Assembly: GCA_041605955.1 (NCBI GenBank)
Contig: JBFIXI010000009.1
Coordinates: forward strand, 1-64,000
From: JAHEJX01 sp041605955
GTDB lineage: Bacteria > Actinomycetota > Acidimicrobiia > Spongiisociales > UBA5794
Length of the DNA: 64,000 nt
Direction: 5' to 3'
Positions 8,127 through 17,478 of the stretch are shown here, one piece after another. Under the pieces are notes generated by a model. That model was given only the letters and a program-made list of their open reading frames with translations. It did no database searches and was not told the DNA's origin. Each line of letters opens with the position of its first letter. The first letter of the stretch is position 1. The position numbers and the translations under genes are program-made.

Positions 8127-8573
8127 ATGCAGCGGACTTACGCCACAGACGCAATCGACGTGCATTGGGATTCGGACAGGTGCATTCACACCGGCTGGTG
8201 CTCCAAGGCCCTCATCGAGGTCTTCAACCCCGAGCGGAAACCGTGGATCGAGCTCGATCCGAGCAAGCTCGACGAGATCATCGCAGTAGTGGAGAACTGT
8301 CCCAGCGGCGCCCTCACGTACACCCGCACCGATGGTGGCGATCAGGAAGCGCCGCCAACCCCGGTTTCGATCATTCCGTGGCCCAACGGACCGTATTTTG
8401 TGAGAGGGCTGTTTGTCGTCTCCGACCGGCACGGCAATGAGTTCGAGACGGGCCCGCGTGCCACGCTGTGTCGCTGCGGTCACAGCAAGAACCAGCCGTT
8501 TTGTGACCTGAGCCACCGTGAGGCGGGCTTCAAGAGCTATCCGCGAGCGGACAGGGGCCCCGGGCAAGGCTGA
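8127..8573 (+). CDS. divergent ferredoxin (Fer4_19) plus CDGSH iron-sulfur protein
   Basis: A protein of 148 residues with two iron-sulfur modules. Residues about 10-65 match the divergent 4Fe-4S mono-cluster family (CIHTGWCSKA, then VENCPSGALTY). Residues about 105-140 hold a CDGSH-type motif, CRCGHSKNQPFCDLSH, whose Cys-X-Cys...Cys...His set would bind a 2Fe-2S cluster. This two-module combination is a known arrangement of small bacterial redox proteins. The ATG at 8127 was preferred to 8106 on fit to the family N-terminus. Likely cytosolic, with no transmembrane segment. The partner enzyme is unknown. Confidence 0.85.
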   Translation: MQRTYATDAIDVHWDSDRCIHTGWCSKALIEVFNPERKPWIELDPSKLDEIIAVVENCPSGALTYTRTDGGDQEAPPTPVSIIPWPNGPYFVRGLFVVSDRHGNEFETGPRATLCRCGHSKNQPFCDLSHREAGFKSYPRADRGPGQG

Positions 8574-8583
8574 TCGCCGCCAA

Positions 8584-8934
8584 TCAGGCGTGAGGCAGCT
8601 CGCCCCCCTCCGGTCCGTAAAAGACAACCCAGGTCTCGAAGTCGTCGGTGAAATCTTCGAAGCGGTGCTCGACGCCGGCGGCGGCGAAGAGAGCATCGCC
8701 GGGCCCGAATGCCATCCGCTCGTCACCGCAGACGAACGTGCCGGATCCGCGTGCGACGATGTAGAGCTCATCCTGGCTGTGGGCTTGCTGGTCGTCTACG
8801 CCGCGCGGGGCATACAGCTCGAGCACCATGGTGCCGCGGGCATGCAAGACGGTGAAGGGGCGGTGGCCTTCCGCGCGCCGCTTGGTCACGGCGGCGGAGG
8901 CGTCAGCTAGCGAGAACAGCAGTGGATCGTTCAT
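8584..8934 (-). CDS. cupin domain protein
   Basis: A protein of 116 residues that is almost entirely one cupin barrel. Motif 1 appears as HSQDELYIVARGSGTFV and motif 2 as FGPGDALFAAAGVEHRFED. The metal-binding set (His, Glu, His) can be placed in these two motifs. The substrate cannot be told from sequence. Its stop lies 10 bases from the convergent Fe-S gene. The protein is cytosolic by lack of a signal. Confidence 0.8.
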   Translation of the reverse strand: MNDPLLFSLADASAAVTKRRAEGHRPFTVLHARGTMVLELYAPRGVDDQQAHSQDELYIVARGSGTFVCGDERMAFGPGDALFAAAGVEHRFEDFTDDFETWVVFYGPEGGELPHA

Positions 8935-9097
8935 GGGCGGAGGGTAACGCGCCCACCAAGCCGGCGGTGCCTGCCCTGTCCGCTGGGAGTCGATAGGGTC
9001 CGCGAGAAGCCAATAGAGGACGAGCCGGCGCTAGGACCACTACGCTTTCCGCCCGGCACAGTGAGCTGCTGCTCAGCCACACCAGGGGAAGAAGCGA

Positions 9098-10651
9098 ATG
9101 GCCGACCGCCGCCGCCGGGGACGGGCCCGCGAGGAGAAGCGAGCCCAACGCGCCCATATCGGCGCAGGCACTGTACGGCCCGGGATGAGTGGCGGGCAGT
9201 ACCAGCCGCTGCAACCTTCAGATATCGACAAGATCCATGACGCGGCCTTGGGGGTGTTGGAGCGGGTCGGGGTGGGGGACGGGATCCCCCAGTTCGTCTC
9301 CGCGGCCACCGACGCCGGATGCACCACCACCGATGGCGGGCGCGTGCTGCTACCCCGTGGCCTCATCGAGGATCTGGTCGCCCGGGCCCCAAGCGCAATC
9401 ACGCTGTTTGGGCGGGATCCTCGTCACGACCTCGAGCTGTCGGGGACCCGGGTCCACTACGGGACGGGGGGTGCGGCCATATCCGTTCTCGACTCGCGCA
9501 CCGGCCAGCATCGTCCCTCGACCTTGGTAGACCTCTACGACTTCGCCCGGCTGGCGGATCAGCTGGAGAACATCCACTGGTACAGCCGAACGGTGGTCGC
9601 CACCGAGCTCAGCGAGCCGGCTCAGCTCGACATCAACACTGCATACGCCACGATGGCAGGTACCCGCAAGCACATCGGGACATCGTTCATGCAAGCCGCC
9701 AATGTGGCACCCACCGTGGAGATGTTCGACATGGCGCTGGGGGGGAAGGGTCGTTTCCGGGAGCGACCCTTCTGCCAGCTTCACGCCACCACAATGGTGC
9801 CGCCGCTGCGGTTCTCGATCGATACCGCCCATGTGATGGCCGAGGCGTTACGGCACGGTATGCCCATCAACGCCATCACCGCCGCCCAGGCAGGGGCGAC
9901 TGCTCCGGCGACGCTCGCCGGCACTCTCGTCCAGACCACGGCCGAGACGCTGGCCGCTTTGGCCTTCGTGCAGCTGCTGGCTCCGGGTCACCCGTTCATC
10001 TTCTCGAACTGGCCGTTCGTATCGGACCTGCGGACGGGAGCGATGTCGGGCGGCAGTGCGGAGGCGGCGATTCTCAACGCAGCATCGGCGCAGATCGCCA
10101 ACTTCTACGAGCTGCCGAGCGGCGTCGCCGCCGGGATGACGGACTCCAAGGTGCCGGATGCCCAAGCCGGCTACGAAAAGTCCCTCACTACCGTCCTGGC
10201 CGGCCTGGGCGGCGCCAATCTCGTCTACGAATCATTCGGGATGCTGGCGAGCCTGTTGGCATGCTCCAACGAGATGATGGTGATCGACGATGAGATCCTC
10301 GGAGCAGCGCTGCGGGCCATTCGCGGCATCGAAGTCACCGAGGAGACCCTCTCGGTCCAAGTGATCGAAGACGCGGTCAGCGGGCCCGGTCACTATCTCG
10401 GTTCCCAGCAGACGCTTGCTGTCATGGAGTCCGAGTACATCTATCCGTCGGTCGGCGATCGACTGAGCCCGGCCGACTGGCGGGACCAGGGAGCCACCGA
10501 CACATGGCAGCGTGCCCGGGTTCGGGTTCGGGAGCTGCTCTCGCACCACTATCCGAGCTACATCGACCCCGATCGAGACCAGGCTATCCGCAGCCGCTTC
10601 GAGATCTTGCTGGCAGCGGAGGACATGGCGCCGGGCAGCATGCGCTGGTAG
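9098..10651 (+). CDS. trimethylamine methyltransferase (MttB) family protein, non-pyrrolysine
   Basis: A protein of 517 residues spanning the MttB superfamily (for example YGTGGAAISVLDSRTG, then NEMMVIDDEI and the C-terminal HHYPSYIDPD). In archaeal MttB an in-frame UAG encodes pyrrolysine. Here the frame is open throughout, so this is the non-pyrrolysine type, some of which demethylate quaternary amines such as glycine betaine to feed corrinoid proteins. No corrinoid protein or methyl-acceptor gene is nearby. A GGGGAAGAAG ribosome binding site precedes the ATG. The first 30 residues are very basic and may not all be part of the fold. Confidence 0.85.
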   Translation: MADRRRRGRAREEKRAQRAHIGAGTVRPGMSGGQYQPLQPSDIDKIHDAALGVLERVGVGDGIPQFVSAATDAGCTTTDGGRVLLPRGLIEDLVARAPSAITLFGRDPRHDLELSGTRVHYGTGGAAISVLDSRTGQHRPSTLVDLYDFARLADQLENIHWYSRTVVATELSEPAQLDINTAYATMAGTRKHIGTSFMQAANVAPTVEMFDMALGGKGRFRERPFCQLHATTMVPPLRFSIDTAHVMAEALRHGMPINAITAAQAGATAPATLAGTLVQTTAETLAALAFVQLLAPGHPFIFSNWPFVSDLRTGAMSGGSAEAAILNAASAQIANFYELPSGVAAGMTDSKVPDAQAGYEKSLTTVLAGLGGANLVYESFGMLASLLACSNEMMVIDDEILGAALRAIRGIEVTEETLSVQVIEDAVSGPGHYLGSQQTLAVMESEYIYPSVGDRLSPADWRDQGATDTWQRARVRVRELLSHHYPSYIDPDRDQAIRSRFEILLAAEDMAPGSMRW

Positions 10652-10736
10652 GCCGGGTCGAGCCGCGGTCGGAGGCGGTCAAGCACCGGTCTATCCTCGG
10701 GCCGTTACTCCACGTCCCGCAACAGGCCCTCAAGGA

Positions 10737-12494
10737 ATGCTCGAGACGCTACGGATCACGTTCGAGGTATTCATCCCCAAGGGCCAGCGCGCCAAGTGGG
10801 TCGCCCTTCTGGTGCTCGCTCTCGTAGTTGCCGGGGCGGAGACGCTCACCGCGTTCCTGATCTTTCGTGTCCTCGGCTTCGCCACCGACCCAGAGCCGGC
10901 CTCGGACACCATCGAATTGCTTTTCGGATTGAGCTACACGCTGGTGCCGGTGCTGTTGATAGCCGGGGTGGTGTTCGTGGCCCGCGGGTTACTGACGATC
11001 TTGAGTATCTACGCCCAGTCGCGCGTGGTACAGAACGCCGCGGCGGTGGTCTCGGCGCGGATCCACCGCCGCTACTTGCAGGCTCCGTATCGTTTCCATC
11101 TCACGAGGAGCTCGAGCGAGTCTCTCCGTACGGTGTTGTGGAGCGTCGATCAAGCGGCGCTCAACGCGCTCAATCCCATCATCAACGTCATCACCCACGG
11201 ATTGATCGGAGTGATGCTGTTCGCATTGCTGGTCGGTATCGCGCCGGTGGTCTCGATCAGTGCGGCCGTCGTTCTCGCTGGAGGGTTGGCATTGGTGCTC
11301 ACGGTGGTGCAGCCCCGCCTGGGCATCGTTGGCAAACGTAGCGAGGGAACCGTGCAGAGGATGTTGGCCAGCGTGCGCGACTCGTTCGACAGCGTGCGCG
11401 ATATCAAGGCGTATCGGGCCGAGAACTACTTCGACGGCCGATTCCGCGAGCACCGCGACTATTTGGCCCAGCTGCGGACGAGGAAGACCTTGCTGGATCA
11501 GATCCCGGCGAGCGTCGTCGAGTTCATGGTCGTGCTGGGGCTGCTCGCCCTCATCGGGATTGCCCACAGCAATGACACCTTCAACGACTTCGTTCCTGTG
11601 CTGGGGGCCTTCGGTTACGCGGCGTTGCGAATCGTGCCGTCGGTCAACAAGATCGTGGCAGGCGCCAACCGCCTCAAGTATGGCGAGCAAGCGGTGCGGA
11701 ATGTGAAGAACGACCTGGTGGCGGCTATCCCGCAAGCCAAGCCGGACACCGTGTCGCTCGAATCGACGGGGCCGCTCTTCGCCGATCGCATCGAGCTCGA
11801 GCACATCTCATTCACCTATCCGGGGGCCGAGCGACGAGCGCTCGACAACGTCGATCTCATCGTCCGCAGAGGCGAGATGCTCGCCATCGCGGGTGGGTCG
11901 GGCTCGGGCAAGAGCACGCTGGTGGATCTGGTGCTCGGGTTGTTGGAGGCCGAGTCCGGCAGAATCATCATCGATGGAAGCGATGTTCTGCCCGAGGGAT
12001 GGCACCAGCGGGTGGGAATCGTGTCGCAGACCGTCGTATTGTTGGACGCAACCGTGCGCGACAACGTGGCGTTCGGCGAAGCCGACCGTGCCGATGACGA
12101 GCTGGTAGCCGGCGCCCTGAAGCGCGCTCGGTTGGGGGAGTGGCTCGAAGGGCTGCCCGACGGGCTGGATACGATGGTCGGCGAATCCGGCAAGCTGGTG
12201 TCGGGTGGGGAACGGCAGCGCATCGCCATTGCCCGCAGTCTCTATCGGAGGCCGGACCTGCTGATCCTGGACGAGGCGACGTCGGCGCTAGACGCGGCGA
12301 CGGAAGCTTCGCTCATAGAGGGGCTGGTCGCGCTCTCCGGGGAGCTCACCACCATCATCGTGTCCCACCGACTGGCGCCGATCCGGGCGGCTGATCGAGT
12401 GGTGCTGATGGGTGACGGTAAGGTGCTGGCGGTCGGCGACTACGCCGAGCTGGCGGCCACTCGATCCGAGTTTCACGATCTCGCCCGTCAATGA
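10737..12494 (+). CDS. ABC transporter, fused membrane and ATPase domains (exporter)
   Basis: A half-transporter of 585 residues. About five to six membrane helices lie in residues 20-310, followed by a nucleotide-binding domain from about 350. Walker A is GGSGSGKST at 386-394, the signature is LVSGGERQR, Walker B is LLILDEATSALD and the switch His lies in IVSHRL. Organisation resembles MsbA/PglK-type exporters of lipid-linked sugars. It is coupled (ATGA) to a sulfotransferase and stands at the edge of the glycosylation/NRPS cluster, so export or flipping of the cluster product is a reasonable inference. ATG at 10737 was chosen over upstream frames that overlap the MttB gene. Confidence 0.88.
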   Translation: MLETLRITFEVFIPKGQRAKWVALLVLALVVAGAETLTAFLIFRVLGFATDPEPASDTIELLFGLSYTLVPVLLIAGVVFVARGLLTILSIYAQSRVVQNAAAVVSARIHRRYLQAPYRFHLTRSSSESLRTVLWSVDQAALNALNPIINVITHGLIGVMLFALLVGIAPVVSISAAVVLAGGLALVLTVVQPRLGIVGKRSEGTVQRMLASVRDSFDSVRDIKAYRAENYFDGRFREHRDYLAQLRTRKTLLDQIPASVVEFMVVLGLLALIGIAHSNDTFNDFVPVLGAFGYAALRIVPSVNKIVAGANRLKYGEQAVRNVKNDLVAAIPQAKPDTVSLESTGPLFADRIELEHISFTYPGAERRALDNVDLIVRRGEMLAIAGGSGSGKSTLVDLVLGLLEAESGRIIIDGSDVLPEGWHQRVGIVSQTVVLLDATVRDNVAFGEADRADDELVAGALKRARLGEWLEGLPDGLDTMVGESGKLVSGGERQRIAIARSLYRRPDLLILDEATSALDAATEASLIEGLVALSGELTTIIVSHRLAPIRAADRVVLMGDGKVLAVGDYAELAATRSEFHDLARQ

Positions 12495-13330
12495 CGACGG
12501 CCGCGGCGGGACGGCTGCCCGACTTCATAATCGCCGGGGCGATGCGATCCGGCACCACTTCGATCTTTCGCTACCTCGACTCACATCCCGAAATCGGCAT
12601 GGTTCCCAAGGAGCTCGGCTTCTTCACAGACAGGTTCGCCGAAGGAGTCGACTGGTACCGAGCTCAGTTCGCGGCGCTCGGGCCGGTTCGGGTCGTTGGC
12701 GAGGCTACCGCCGACTACTTGGCGCGCGACAGCGCGATCAACCGCATCGCGGAGGTGGTCCCCCGCGTTCGGCTGATCGCTACATTGCGCGATCCGGTGG
12801 AGCGCGCCTGGTCTCACTACGGCCTGCTGAAGGAGCGCGGGCGGGAACACCGGAGCTTCGGCGCTGCGCTCGACGACGAGATGGAGCGGCTGGCTGCCGA
12901 CGGCCCGAACGCAGCCGGCGTCTTCTACCTCTATCACAGCCTTTACGACGTCCACATCGAGAGGGCCCTGCGGCTCTTTCCCGAGGAACAGCTCCATGTC
13001 TCGATCTTCGAGCGCATGGTGGCCGAGCCGGCGGCGGCGTACCGATCAATGTGTCGTTTTCTCGAAGTGGCGGCGGCCTTCACTCCGCCGATGTTGGGTG
13101 TGGCGGTCAACCCGTTCGTCCGGTTCCACTCATTGCGGCTGCGGCGGCTCACGCATCGGTTGCCGGGGCCGCTCGGCGCCTTGGTGGCCAGGATCAACAC
13201 CTATCGGGTGGGTCGGCCACCCGAGCTCGATGCCAAGGAGCGGGCGCGACTGGAGGAATTCTTTGCGCCGCGGGTAGAGCGTCTCGAAAGCCTCATCGGA
13301 TTCCCGGTTGACGAATGGCGTCGCAGCTAG
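12491..13330 (+). CDS. sulfotransferase 1
   Basis: A PAPS-dependent sulfotransferase of 279 residues. The 5'-phosphosulfate loop is GAMRSGTTSIFRYLDSHPEI near residue 17, and the 3'-phosphate site is RDPVERAWSHY near residue 98. The Pro-Lys-Glu segment after the first helix (GMVPKELGFF) is as in heparan-sulfate-type enzymes. It transfers sulfate from PAPS to a hydroxyl or amine; the acceptor here is unknown. It overlaps the ABC transporter gene by four bases, so export and sulfation appear coupled. Confidence 0.88.
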   Translation: MTTAAAGRLPDFIIAGAMRSGTTSIFRYLDSHPEIGMVPKELGFFTDRFAEGVDWYRAQFAALGPVRVVGEATADYLARDSAINRIAEVVPRVRLIATLRDPVERAWSHYGLLKERGREHRSFGAALDDEMERLAADGPNAAGVFYLYHSLYDVHIERALRLFPEEQLHVSIFERMVAEPAAAYRSMCRFLEVAAAFTPPMLGVAVNPFVRFHSLRLRRLTHRLPGPLGALVARINTYRVGRPPELDAKERARLEEFFAPRVERLESLIGFPVDEWRRS

Positions 13331-13350
13331 CGAGTCGCGGCCTCGCTGCC

Positions 13351-14541
13351 TCAGCTCTCAGCCAAGCAGTCCTGATACAGCTGGGCGATGGCGGCGGCGA
13401 CCGCGTCGATGGTATAACGCTCCTCGAATCGGAGGCGGGCCGCGGCGGCCAGCTCTGCAGCAAGGGCCCGATTGTGCAGCAGGGTGACGATGGCCTCGGC
13501 CATCGCCTCGACCGAGCCGGGGTCGCACAGCAGAGCGGTGATCGGAGACGTCCCGGCGGCCTCGACCACTGCCGGGATAGAGCTGGCGACGACCGGGACT
13601 TCGAGCGCCATCGCCTCGATGAGTGTTCCCGGGCTGCCCTCAGCTCGGGAGGGCAGGGCCACGATGTCGGCGGCACACATCAGGTCGGGGACGTCGTCTC
13701 GATAGCCGAGCAGCCTGACCGAGGTGCCCAGGTCGTGGTTGGCGATGAGCGTGCGAAGCTCCGGGGTTGCCGGGCCTGCGCGACCGGCGATGACCAGCCG
13801 CGCCGAGGGCAACGCAGCGGCCACTGCGGCGAATGCCTCTATTAGGACGTCCAGGCCCTTCACCCGATAGTGCCGGGCGGCAGCAAGCACGAGCGGCGTC
13901 TCCGGGTCGAGTCCGAGGGCCGCCCGGGTTGCCGACCGACGGGCCGCAGTGCGGCGGCCGAGCGTGGCCGGATCCCGACCTCGGGGGATGACCACGATCT
14001 TGCCGCGCGGGATGCGCAGGCGTCGTGCCATGGCGTCGGCGCTGGCGGCCGAGACGGCGTGAAACTTCGTGACGGCGCGCGCGGTGAGCGCGTCCACGAG
14101 TTGGGCGGCGCGAACCTTCCACGAGCGGTACTCGGGGTTCATGTAGTGCTCGACCCCGTAAGACTCCGTTACGAAGCTCGACACCACGCAGCAGCCGGCG
14201 ATACGCCCGGCAACGCGACCGACGATGTCGGCTTCATACAGGGTCGTGTGCACGATGTCGGGCTGGACTGCCCGAATCAGTCGCCGCGCTCGCCGCAGCC
14301 CGCCCAGTCGACCGCCGCTGCCGGCGAGTGAGTGGAGCTGGGCACCCCCATGAGCCAGCTCTGCGGCGACGCCGCGACGATCCAGCAGGTACCCAACATG
14401 CATGTCGATGCCGCGTTTCACCAAGTGGGGAGTCACTGTGGCGAGCGACTGCTCCGCACCTCCCACCGCGAGGCTGTCGATGATCGTCAACACCCGAACA
14501 TTGGCCGCCGCCGCGTCGGCAATCTCGGGAGACGGTGTCAT
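13351..14541 (-). CDS. glycosyltransferase family 4
   Basis: A GT-B fold enzyme of 396 residues. The N-terminal acceptor domain starts VRVLTIIDSLAVGGAEQ. The C-terminal nucleotide-sugar domain has KIVVIPRG, HYRVKGLDVLIEAF and the donor-site EX7E region SRAEGSPGTLIEAMALEVPVV. It is expected to add a sugar to a lipid- or peptide-linked acceptor at the cytoplasmic face. It overlaps the upstream deacetylase gene by ATGA. A longer frame reaching 15189 was rejected because it runs through that gene. Confidence 0.9.
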   Translation of the reverse strand: MTPSPEIADAAAANVRVLTIIDSLAVGGAEQSLATVTPHLVKRGIDMHVGYLLDRRGVAAELAHGGAQLHSLAGSGGRLGGLRRARRLIRAVQPDIVHTTLYEADIVGRVAGRIAGCCVVSSFVTESYGVEHYMNPEYRSWKVRAAQLVDALTARAVTKFHAVSAASADAMARRLRIPRGKIVVIPRGRDPATLGRRTAARRSATRAALGLDPETPLVLAAARHYRVKGLDVLIEAFAAVAAALPSARLVIAGRAGPATPELRTLIANHDLGTSVRLLGYRDDVPDLMCAADIVALPSRAEGSPGTLIEAMALEVPVVASSIPAVVEAAGTSPITALLCDPGSVEAMAEAIVTLLHNRALAAELAAAARLRFEERYTIDAVAAAIAQLYQDCLAES

Positions 14542-15521
14542 GTGGGGGCGCTCATGCGATCCGCGATCTCGCCCATCGTGAGGTTCTCGAGGTCGCCGGC
14601 GTCGATCAACGCCCTCGCCCGCCCGAACAGGGCATCCATACCGGCCCGCGCCCGTTCTGGGCGATCCGCCAGATTGTGGCTGTGGAACCACAGGTGGAAC
14701 ATCGACGACGTGCGCACCGCATGACGCAGTCGACGCTGCGCCATGGCAATCCACACCTGCGTTCCCCAGCGGCGAGCCGTCTGCGAATCCGGATTGAACA
14801 TGTAGGTGTGCGGGACGTTGGCCATCGTGCCGTGGCGGCTCGGGTGGACTGCCGTGGCTGCCGTCGGCCGGATGTGATCCACGGTCGTCATGAGCTTGCG
14901 CTGCCACGAGGGCAAGCCGGCAAACGGGGGAGGAGGCGAACCGCGGAAGGCCCGAAACCCTGCGCCTTCGAGGGCATCGAGATGCCCGAGCGAGTTGCGC
15001 GGGTAGACGAACGACTTCAGCTCTATTCCAAACGCAGCGGCCACGTCGTGACACGCCGAGAGGTCGCTGACGAAGGCGGCCTCGCTGCATTGCGGGTCGC
15101 CGGCGATGATGTGCCCAAACGCATGCGAGCCGATCTCTTGCGGCACCGAACATGAGCGGATTGCCGCCACGAGATCGGGCCCGTACCACGTCGGCGCCTC
15201 ATCTCGAGACGACGCCGGGTCCAGGTCGTACCAATCGCCTTCGAGCCATTCGTAATCGGGGCGGACGATCTCAGGATGTTTCCTCCCGTCGACGGGCGAA
15301 CACCTGTCGAGAAAGAGGTGACCGACGATCGCCCATGTGGCGGAGATGCGGTGCTCTTCCATGGCCGCCAGCACATCGTGCACCACCTCCCGCTCGCGCC
15401 GGTAGGGACGATCATCGTGGGGGCGACCGTGATGGACCGCGCCCCATGACATCTCCAAATCGATGGAGACAACAAACTGGCCTGGTTTCTCCCCCGTCAT
15501 GACGAGGAATGGTATAGGCAT
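14538..15521 (-). CDS. polysaccharide deacetylase (NodB-like) family protein
   Basis: A protein of 327 residues. The NodB-type motif 1 region is FVVSIDLEMSWG and the motif 2-like metal site is GSHAFGHI; a late WFHSHNL is motif-like too. These enzymes remove N-acetyl groups from sugars using a divalent metal. The start could be 15521 or 15500; neither has a clear ribosome binding site. The gene is transcribed leftwards ahead of the GT4 gene and divergently from sulfotransferase 2, so the pair probably acts on the same glycan. Confidence 0.82.
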   Translation of the reverse strand: MPIPFLVMTGEKPGQFVVSIDLEMSWGAVHHGRPHDDRPYRREREVVHDVLAAMEEHRISATWAIVGHLFLDRCSPVDGRKHPEIVRPDYEWLEGDWYDLDPASSRDEAPTWYGPDLVAAIRSCSVPQEIGSHAFGHIIAGDPQCSEAAFVSDLSACHDVAAAFGIELKSFVYPRNSLGHLDALEGAGFRAFRGSPPPPFAGLPSWQRKLMTTVDHIRPTAATAVHPSRHGTMANVPHTYMFNPDSQTARRWGTQVWIAMAQRRLRHAVRTSSMFHLWFHSHNLADRPERARAGMDALFGRARALIDAGDLENLTMGEIADRMSAPT

Positions 15522-15563
15522 TCGTCGGCGAAGACGCTGGTAGCCGCTACGTTGGCGACTGCG

Positions 15564-16457
15564 ATGAGCCGCCCAACCCCCAACCTGTTCGTCATCGGCG
15601 CGATGCGAGCCGGGACGACCGCCCTTCACGAGACGCTGGGCTCTCATCCGGACATCTTCATGAGCGCGTACAAGGAGCCGGCCTTCTTCGCCGATGCCAT
15701 GGAGCTCGCTGCGGACAGCAAGGCAGCCGTGGCTGCCGGCTACGCGGGCAACCGCGACCGCTACCTAGGCCTGTTCCGCGAAGGCGCTGAGGCCCGGTAC
15801 CGGGGCGAGTCCAGCACGCACTACTCAAAGGCTCCGCGGATCAGCGGCATCCCCGAGCGGGTCGCCGCTCTTGCCCCCGACGCCCGGATCATCTACCTGC
15901 TCCGCGACCCGGTGGAGCGAACCCTCAGCCACTACCGATATGCGGTCCGCCACAAGACAGAACGCCGCCCATGCCTGGAGGCGCTGCAAAGCGACGACTT
16001 CTATTCCACCGTGAGCGATTACGCCTACCAGATCGAGCCGTATCTGCGTCAATTCGGTGAGAGTCGCGTGCTCCTCCTCGTCCTCGAGGAACTGGTGGCC
16101 GAGCCGCGCCGGCAGCTGGTGGGCCTTTACGAATGGCTCAACGTCGACCCGGCGGCGGCTCAATCCACTTTCGAGCGGCGCAACGCGATGTTCGACAGGG
16201 TTGCGGTGGCGCACGGTCCGCAGATCTTTCATCGCATTGGAGCCTCGCCGCGCTATCAACGGGTGGCGCGCAATGTGATCCCTGACGCGATACGAGCCAA
16301 GGTCCGTGGTGTGCTGTATCGGCCGTTGGCCCTCGATCAGGTGCGCACTCCGGCGGTGCTTCAGTTCTTGGCCGACGTCCACGGGCCCCAGGTCGAGCGA
16401 CTCGAGGCACTCACCGGCCGACGGTTTCCTGATTGGCTGCCCGAGGAGTCAATGTGA
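15564..16457 (+). CDS. sulfotransferase 2
   Basis: A second PAPS-dependent sulfotransferase, 297 residues. The PAPS loop is GAMRAGTTALHETLGSHPDI near residue 10 and the 3'-phosphate site is RDPVERTLSHYRY near residue 115. It resembles sulfotransferase 1 in both motifs but has a longer middle part. An in-frame TTG at 15552 is a less likely start. It is the first of a rightward run of five genes. Confidence 0.88.
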   Translation: MSRPTPNLFVIGAMRAGTTALHETLGSHPDIFMSAYKEPAFFADAMELAADSKAAVAAGYAGNRDRYLGLFREGAEARYRGESSTHYSKAPRISGIPERVAALAPDARIIYLLRDPVERTLSHYRYAVRHKTERRPCLEALQSDDFYSTVSDYAYQIEPYLRQFGESRVLLLVLEELVAEPRRQLVGLYEWLNVDPAAAQSTFERRNAMFDRVAVAHGPQIFHRIGASPRYQRVARNVIPDAIRAKVRGVLYRPLALDQVRTPAVLQFLADVHGPQVERLEALTGRRFPDWLPEESM

Positions 16458-16512
16458 AGCGCGCCGCCGTCCGGCAGGGCGGCGGCGGCCGCCTGCTACG
16501 GTGCCGTTTGGT

Positions 16513-17478
16513 ATGAGTCAGGGGGATCCCGCACTGCTCGACCGCCGCCTCGCCTCGGGGTGGCAGGTCGTATCGAATGGGGAACATTCAACGTTGCGCC
16601 GGCCCGACGGCCTTTCCTGTGAGGCGGGCTACATCCCCGCCGACTCCGGGGACTTGTTCGCAGTGTTCCACGATCCGGCCGAGGCGGCCGTACTGGGTGT
16701 CGTGGTGTGTCCCCCGCTGCTTGCCGAGGCCGTGCGTAACCAGCGACGCGAGCTGATACTGGCCTGGGAGCTGTCGGCGGCGGGAATTGCGGCGGTGCGT
16801 TTCCATTATGCCGGCTCTGGGCACAGCCAAGGTGATCCGACGACCCTCTCGTTCGCCGGTCTGGTCGATGACGCTGTGGCGGCCGCGGAGACATTGCGGA
16901 CTCGCACCGGGGTGTCCCAGGTGGCCTTTGTGGGGACTCGACTTGGAGCGCTGGTGGCCGCCGGGGCGGCCGCGCGATTCGAGGGAGCGCCAATGGTGCT
17001 GTGGGAGCCTCCGTTGAATCTACGGAGATACTTCACCGAAGTCTTTCGGGCGCGGGTGATCGGAATGTTCAAACGGGGCGAGGCAGCGCCCCAGTCACAG
17101 AAGTCGCTGCTGGAGGAGATGGAGCGCAACGGGAGTGTCGACATCGCCGGCAATCCACTGGGACAGGCGCTCTACCGCTCGACCATCGACCTCAACCTCG
17201 ACCAGTTGTTGACCGCAGCCGGGCCGCGAAGAGTTCTGATCGTCCAGATGAGCGTGAAGCCCGAGCTGCGCGCCCCACTGGCCGCCCTGGTGGCAGCCCG
17301 CACCGGCGACGGGCAAACCGTGGAGGCGGTGGTCGTGCCCCACGACGAAGCATGGTGGTTCGGGGCCACCGGCCGCACGATCGTCGAGACGAGCTCAGAC
17401 TCGCTCGAAGCTATTCCGCTCACCGTCGAGTTCATCGGCGCCGGGCGCGGCGCCGCCGCCGGCACGGGTTCGACATGA
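16513..17478 (+). CDS. alpha/beta-hydrolase-fold protein with Arg at the nucleophile position
   Basis: A protein of 321 residues with the alpha/beta-hydrolase layout: VLGVVVCPPL strand, AAVRFHYAGSGHSQGD loop, then the elbow FVGTRLGALVAA. The elbow Gly-X-Nuc-X-Gly reads Gly-Thr-Arg-Leu-Gly, so the Ser/Cys/Asp nucleophile is replaced by Arg. A similar Arg elbow occurs in the C-terminal domain of the NRPS at 31082-35080, and I recall GxRxG elbows in the exosortase-associated hydrolase 2 family. It may be non-catalytic or bind an acyl group. ATG at 16513 was chosen; its stop overlaps the next gene by ATGA. Confidence 0.75.
   Translation: MSQGDPALLDRRLASGWQVVSNGEHSTLRRPDGLSCEAGYIPADSGDLFAVFHDPAEAAVLGVVVCPPLLAEAVRNQRRELILAWELSAAGIAAVRFHYAGSGHSQGDPTTLSFAGLVDDAVAAAETLRTRTGVSQVAFVGTRLGALVAAGAAARFEGAPMVLWEPPLNLRRYFTEVFRARVIGMFKRGEAAPQSQKSLLEEMERNGSVDIAGNPLGQALYRSTIDLNLDQLLTAAGPRRVLIVQMSVKPELRAPLAALVAARTGDGQTVEAVVVPHDEAWWFGATGRTIVETSSDSLEAIPLTVEFIGAGRGAAAGTGST

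Noticed and set aside
9319..10293. Open frame of 324 codons inside the MttB gene
   Set aside because: Arg/His/Gly-rich product with no domain, and it overlaps a well-supported gene.
9098..10651. Pyrrolysine-type MttB
   Set aside because: The frame has no internal amber codon, so it is the non-pyrrolysine type.
13351..15189. One 612-codon frame covering the GT4 gene and beyond
   Set aside because: The upstream part runs through the deacetylase gene in another frame. The GT4 domain begins at 14541 with an ATGA overlap.
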